A stretch of DNA of 43,589 nucleotides from Candidatus Falkowiibacteriota bacterium. GTDB taxonomy: Bacteria > Patescibacteriota > Patescibacteriia > XYB2-FULL-38-15. The notes below the pieces were generated by a model that saw only the letters and a list, made by a program, of their open reading frames with translations, ran no database searches and had not been told where the DNA came from. The stretch covers positions 1 to 43,589 of the forward strand of contig JACRNW010000017.1 in the NCBI GenBank assembly GCA_016214745.1, written 5' to 3'. Shown in pieces: positions 40,469 to 43,589 of the stretch; positions within the stretch are counted from its first letter, which is position 1, and the number at the start of each line of letters is the position of its first letter. The position numbers were made by a program, and so were the translations under genes.

Positions 40469-42499
40469 ATGGCGAAGTTCTGGATGATGGTGGTTGCAAT
40501 CCTGGCACTCGGTCTCGTCGGTTGCTCCGACGACACGACGTGCACGGACTGCTCGTGCGACCCCGCGCTCTGCGATGGCGGAGACGATGCGGACGCGGAT
40601 TCCGACACAGCGGACGAGACGTCCACGGACGACGGTGGCGCCGACAGTGACGGTTCGACGTGCGACTCCGATGATCCGGTGCCCATAGTCACTTTTATTC
40701 AGCCAACGAATGGCGCGGAAGTGATCGGGGCCCAAACAGTGGAAATCTCGGCTGCCGACCGCTGCGGTCTTCGCGAAATTACCCTAGCCGTGGACGGTGC
40801 ACCTTCAGCAACGTGGACTGCTGAACCGTACACCTGGGCATGGGACACGAGCGGACTCGTAAGCGGCAACCACACTCTCACGGCCAACGCTACGGACGTG
40901 ATCGGCCAAACGGCGTCGGTGACTATTGAAGTTGATGTCCGCGCTGAATGCCTCACCCCAACCGACTGCCCGCCTCGAGTACGCATCGTGTATCCTACGG
41001 CCGGCTCGCGTGTCTGCGGCACACTGAATGTTGAAGCCACAGCGACGGGCGAGGGTGATGTCGTACAAGTGGAATTCCAGGCCGACGACGTCCTGCTTGG
41101 CATCGACAACACCGCTCCATACCAGGCGGAGTGGATTACCACGAGTCTGGCTGACGGGAACCACACCCTCATCGCTACGGCCCGAGACGCGAGCGGACAA
41201 GAAGCATGGCACACAATCAGCGTCATGACGGAAAACACCGGCGGTTCCTGTGACAATTTGCCTACGGCCGTAATCGTGGAGCCCGCGGACGGCAGCTATG
41301 TGCATGGCGATGTGACCGTGCGCGTGAACGCGTCAGACGACATCGGCGTCGTCCGGGTGCGTGTGTTCGTGGACGCTGGCATGATCTGGGAAGATACGAC
41401 GGCTCCGTTTGAAGGCGTCTGGCACACAGGCGACTTCGCGGAAGGTCCTCACCTGCTCCGGGCAGAAGCAACGGACACGGCAGGACAGCAGAGCTCGGAG
41501 GCGTCCATTGAAGTGGACGTTGATCGAACTCCTCCGACGGTCGTGATCACAAGTCCGTTCAACGGCGAGACAGTGTCGGGCACGCGAGTCGTCACGGCCA
41601 ACGCGACCGACAATCTCTCGGTTGCGAGCGTGACGTTTACGGCAACCGGCAGCCTGTCGCGATCGTTCACTGACACCGAGGCACCGTTTGAATGGTCGCT
41701 CACTTTCCCGCCGATGTCGGCGTGCGGCGATTCGGTAGTGCTTGAAGCCGAGGCCAGTGACCGCGCTGGTTGGACTGCGGCCGATACCGTTACGGTAACG
41801 CTCGCACCTCCGGACGAAGTCTGCAACGGCCTGGACGACGACTGCGACGGCGTGTGCGACGACGGGTTTGAATGCTGCGCCGGAGTATCCGACTGTACGG
41901 ACACGTGCATCTTCCCCTGCTTCCCGGAAATGGGAGGTCCGTGCAACGTTGTTTCCCAGTGCGGCTGCGGCGCCGGACAGCGATGCGTTATCGGCGCCTC
42001 ACTCGTGGAGGAGTGCATCGCGGCGGGAACCGATCCTGTCGGCACGCCCTGCGGCAGCACGGACAACTGCGTCCCCCAAGCCCAGTGCTACGAGTCCGGC
42101 TCCGGACGCGAATGCAGGCAATTCTGCTCTTGGGGACTCGACTGCCCGACGAGCTTTTTCTGCTCCTACCTGATCCCTGGGGTAACAAGCTACGGGCTCT
42201 GCGTACCGACGGTCGATTGCGATCCATTCACTGGAGCGGGCTGCGCAGCCGGGGAAGGATGTGCCTTCGTACCTCCGTCGGGCGGGTTCTGTGTGCCCGC
42301 CGGCACCGCTGCACCAGGCGAGGATTGCGGCGCTACGACGCATTGCCGAATAGGCAGTGACTGCTTCAGCTTTGACTCCGGAATCACCTACCGCTGCATC
42401 AAGTATTGCGCGCTAAGGGGAGGTTCCCCAGACTGCTCTGACGTTCCCGGCACAACATGTTTCGACTTCGGACACGTAGTCGTCGGAATCTGCGTGTAG
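40469..42499 (+). CDS. Large Cys-rich lipoprotein with four Ig-like repeats and CNGLDDDCDG motif
   Basis: A 676-residue secreted lipoprotein. The signal peptide MAKFWMMVVAILALGLVGC ends in a lipobox with Cys 19. An Asp-rich, Cys-rich stalk follows (about 20-68). Four bacterial Ig-like (Big_7-like) repeats of about 90 residues each fill about 70-450; typical pieces are VRIVYPTAGSRVCG, DNTAPYQAEW, LADGNHTLIATARDASGQ. Then comes VCNGLDDDCDGVCDDG, a calcium-binding-like motif known mainly from Myxococcota-type surface proteins, and a Cys-rich tail (about 470-676). Base use is strongly GC-rich, unlike all genes to the left. It is likely surface-exposed and adhesive; origin by horizontal transfer is inferred. 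Confidence 0.85.
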   Translation: MAKFWMMVVAILALGLVGCSDDTTCTDCSCDPALCDGGDDADADSDTADETSTDDGGADSDGSTCDSDDPVPIVTFIQPTNGAEVIGAQTVEISAADRCGLREITLAVDGAPSATWTAEPYTWAWDTSGLVSGNHTLTANATDVIGQTASVTIEVDVRAECLTPTDCPPRVRIVYPTAGSRVCGTLNVEATATGEGDVVQVEFQADDVLLGIDNTAPYQAEWITTSLADGNHTLIATARDASGQEAWHTISVMTENTGGSCDNLPTAVIVEPADGSYVHGDVTVRVNASDDIGVVRVRVFVDAGMIWEDTTAPFEGVWHTGDFAEGPHLLRAEATDTAGQQSSEASIEVDVDRTPPTVVITSPFNGETVSGTRVVTANATDNLSVASVTFTATGSLSRSFTDTEAPFEWSLTFPPMSACGDSVVLEAEASDRAGWTAADTVTVTLAPPDEVCNGLDDDCDGVCDDGFECCAGVSDCTDTCIFPCFPEMGGPCNVVSQCGCGAGQRCVIGASLVEECIAAGTDPVGTPCGSTDNCVPQAQCYESGSGRECRQFCSWGLDCPTSFFCSYLIPGVTSYGLCVPTVDCDPFTGAGCAAGEGCAFVPPSGGFCVPAGTAAPGEDCGATTHCRIGSDCFSFDSGITYRCIKYCALRGGSPDCSDVPGTTCFDFGHVVVGICV

Positions 42500-42550
42500 G
42501 GGCGTGACATGAAAGGAGGCTGGCTAGCCGATAGCCAATAGACAACAAAA

Positions 42551-42594
42551 CCCCGCGAAATTTCCGAAGAGGAAAAATCGCGGGGACTTTTTTT
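42551..42594 (+). terminator. Rho-independent terminator
   Basis: CCCCGCGA and TCGCGGGG pair over 8 bases around a loop in which TTTCC and GGAAA can also pair, followed by AC and a run of seven T. It ends the Ig-repeat lipoprotein gene. Confidence 0.9.
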
Positions 42595-42634
42595 ATTTAT
42601 TTTACTTTATCGTTAGGTTATTATCATAATTTTT

Positions 42635-42643
42635 TGATATAAT
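42635..42643 (+). promoter_or_regulatory. Extended -10 promoter candidate upstream of the second lipoprotein
   Basis: TGATATAAT fits an extended -10 box. No matching -35. A second start could use the TTGACA at 42788-42793, but no good -10 follows it. If used, the message has a leader of about 270 bases that includes the inverted repeat and two hairpins. Confidence 0.4.
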
Positions 42644-42677
42644 ATATTTGAAATAAGAAAAAGTCAACGGGTATTGA

Positions 42678-42787
42678 CCCCGTTAGAAGTTCAAAAAAGT
42701 ACATTTTGTAAAGACAAATGCAAGCGAAGTCGGCTTACGCCTCTCTCCGTTAAAATAGATAGAAATTTTCTTAAACTTCTAACGGGG
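42678..42787. repeat. 14-base inverted repeat flanking an 82-base segment
   Basis: CCCCGTTAGAAGTT (42678-42691) is the exact reverse complement of 42774-42787. Outside each arm the sequence also reads toward TTGAC (TATTGA left, TTGACA right). AACGGG at 42666-42671 can pair with CCCGTT at 42679-42684 instead, so two alternative folds exist. The stretch 42600-42860 has no gene that I can support. Confidence 0.7.
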
Positions 42788-42864
42788 TTGACAAAAAGAA
42801 TCGAGAAGCGGATCTCGACAAGCTCGAACAATAATATTTTTTCGCGTGGGCTTCATGCCCTAAT

Positions 42865-42911
42865 CCGCCACGGTGGCGGGTTAAAAAAGGAAAATTCCGC
42901 CCGAGGGGCGG
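42865..42911 (+). promoter_or_regulatory. Two-hairpin leader of the second lipoprotein gene
   Basis: Hairpin 1: CCGCCAC/GTGGCGG (42865-42879). An A-rich spacer follows. Hairpin 2: CCGCCC, loop GAG, GGGCGG (42897-42911), immediately followed by AAGGAGGG, the ribosome-binding site. Same design as 40409-40450. Confidence 0.7.
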
Positions 42912-42923
42912 AAGGAGGGATTG

Positions 42924-43442
42924 ATGATGACGAAGAAGTTCTGGATGGTGACGATGTTCGCGATCCTGTTCGGTCTCACGACGACCGGCTGCCCCGATGG
43001 TGACGACTGCGCTTCCGATCCGTCGCTCTGCGACCCCGACTCCGACACGGACACCGATGTTGGCGCGGACGCCGACGCCGATGCGGACAGCGACACGACC
43101 GAGGACGACGCCGACGCGGACACGACCGAAGACACGGCCTGCCCGACGTGCCCCAATGTGACCGGAGATTGGCAATTGACCTACTACAGCAACGAAACGC
43201 ACGTGCAGTGGATCAATTCGCTCCATCTGGACCAAGACGGCATCAACGTCATCGGCTACGACGAAGACTGCGAGTACACCGGCACCATTTCGGAGGACGG
43301 TACGCTACTCTCCATCACCGGAGATTGCCCTCCTCAGGTTCTCGTTGTGACCGCTGATGCAAGCGCCTACTCCTGGATTGACGGCACTTTCAGTATCGCG
43401 GGCACCAGCGCTACCGGTACCTGGCAAGCCGACCGCCAGTGA
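42924..43442 (+). CDS. Small Asp-rich lipoprotein
   Basis: About 172 residues from the ATG at 42924 (another ATG follows at 42927; GGAGGG at 42914-42919 suits either). The signal peptide, with KKFWMVTMFAILFGLTTTGC, resembles that of the Ig-repeat lipoprotein (KFWMMV, LxGL, GC), with the lipobox Cys at about residue 23. The Asp/Ala/Thr-rich stalk (about 30-70, repeats of DAD and DTD) precedes a globular domain (about 75-172) with VTGDWQLTYYSNE, GYDEDCEYTGTISEDGTLLS and a final FSIAGTSATGTWQADRQ, like a small beta-barrel of the lipocalin or META-like kind. GC-rich like its neighbour. Function unknown. Confidence 0.82.
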   Translation: MMTKKFWMVTMFAILFGLTTTGCPDGDDCASDPSLCDPDSDTDTDVGADADADADSDTTEDDADADTTEDTACPTCPNVTGDWQLTYYSNETHVQWINSLHLDQDGINVIGYDEDCEYTGTISEDGTLLSITGDCPPQVLVVTADASAYSWIDGTFSIAGTSATGTWQADRQ

Positions 43443-43451
43443 AGAACGAAA

Positions 43452-43507
43452 ACCGGCGATGCAAACTTGAACACCTGTTCAGGAATGCATCGCCGGTGTA
43501 TTTTTTA
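43452..43507. terminator. Strong terminator hairpin between convergent genes
   Basis: ACCGGCGATGCA (43452-43463) pairs perfectly with TGCATCGCCGGT (43486-43497); the loop holds a second stem, TGAAC/GTTCA. TATTTTTT follows on the plus strand, and the left side GAACGAAAACC gives a poorer T-run on the minus strand. It ends the small lipoprotein gene and may serve the convergent partial gene too. Confidence 0.85.
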
Positions 43508-43528
43508 TATAAAATATTTTCTAAACTT

Positions 43529-43589
43529 TTACTTTGGCACAACTATCACTTTACCAGCAAAGTACGTCCATGGATCCTGGCCGGATACA
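43529..43589 (-). CDS. C-terminus of an unidentified gene (partial)
   Basis: On the minus strand the frame from the window edge reads SGQDPWTYFAGKVIVVPK and then stops at TAA (43529-43531). An open frame with ordinary residues ending just before the convergent terminator suggests the tail of a real gene, but 19 codons are too few to identify it or to exclude chance. Confidence 0.45.
   Translation of the reverse strand, partial: VSGQDPWTYFAGKVIVVPK

Noticed and set aside
40699-42387. Several long antisense frames across the Ig-repeat lipoprotein gene
   Set aside because: High GC makes stops rare on the opposite strand; none has a signal, family motif or ribosome-binding site, whereas the plus-strand frame has a lipobox and repeated domains.
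40280-43589. Right end as a chimeric contig from a Myxococcota-like genome
   Set aside because: Not excluded, but AT-rich spacers with the same style of promoter and terminator separate the two GC-rich genes, and the last partial frame is AT-leaning again, so a single misjoin does not explain it.

Overview
The window looks like a chromosomal segment of a Candidate Phyla Radiation (Patescibacteria, probably Parcubacteria-like) bacterium. The basis is gene content and style, not a database match: a PrgI/TraC-like/VirB4/VirB6-like secretion locus, TrbC/VirB2-like two-helix pilin proteins, many short-lived hypothetical membrane proteins, tight gene packing, and AT-rich intergenic spacers built from degenerate short repeats. 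Core housekeeping genes (dnaE, pheST, murI, radA, recG, metK, ahcY) are intact apart from dnaE, which runs off the left edge.

Layout. 1-13417 is read leftward: partial dnaE, rmuC, a two-gene restriction-modification unit (unrecognised probable nuclease plus a D12-class adenine methyltransferase), a small membrane protein, pheS-pheT, the rseP-type site-2 protease, murI and a phosphohexomutase. 13438-22312 is read rightward from a clear sigma70-type promoter: lemA, htpX, a membrane-anchored beta-propeller protein, two tandem pilin-like proteins carrying C-terminal wall-active domains (3D plus SGNH in one, CHAP/NlpC-like in the other), radA and a 3-methyladenine DNA glycosylase. recG and tRNA-Arg follow on the minus strand. 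25339-25948 holds two plus-strand tRNA-Ser genes, each followed by repeat units that copy the tRNA 3' end and carry a hairpin whose stem sequence changes while its pairing is kept.

25937-40272 is read leftward: a frame-disrupted coiled-coil gene, comF, a small anchored protein, VirB4-like ATPase, TraC-like protein, PrgI-like protein, a duplicated-domain hypothetical, ahcY, metK, another hypothetical, a VirB6/TrbL-like polytopic protein and a small membrane protein. It looks like a type IV secretion-type apparatus with no relaxase or VirD4 coupling protein in view. The pilin-hydrolase proteins at 16.4-20.3 kb could be its extracellular, wall-opening parts (inference).

40326-43589 is unlike the rest: two GC-rich genes for aspartate-rich lipoproteins (one with four Ig-like repeats and a Cys-rich tail with a CNGLDDDCDG motif) sit in AT-rich flanks. 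Both have the same leader design of two GC-rich hairpins before the ribosome-binding site, and each ends in a strong terminator. A converging partial gene lies at the right edge.

A recurring theme is the intergenic repeat. Many spacers are imperfect palindromes of degenerate short words, each spacer with its own word family. Similar tracts appear in frame inside recG and metK.
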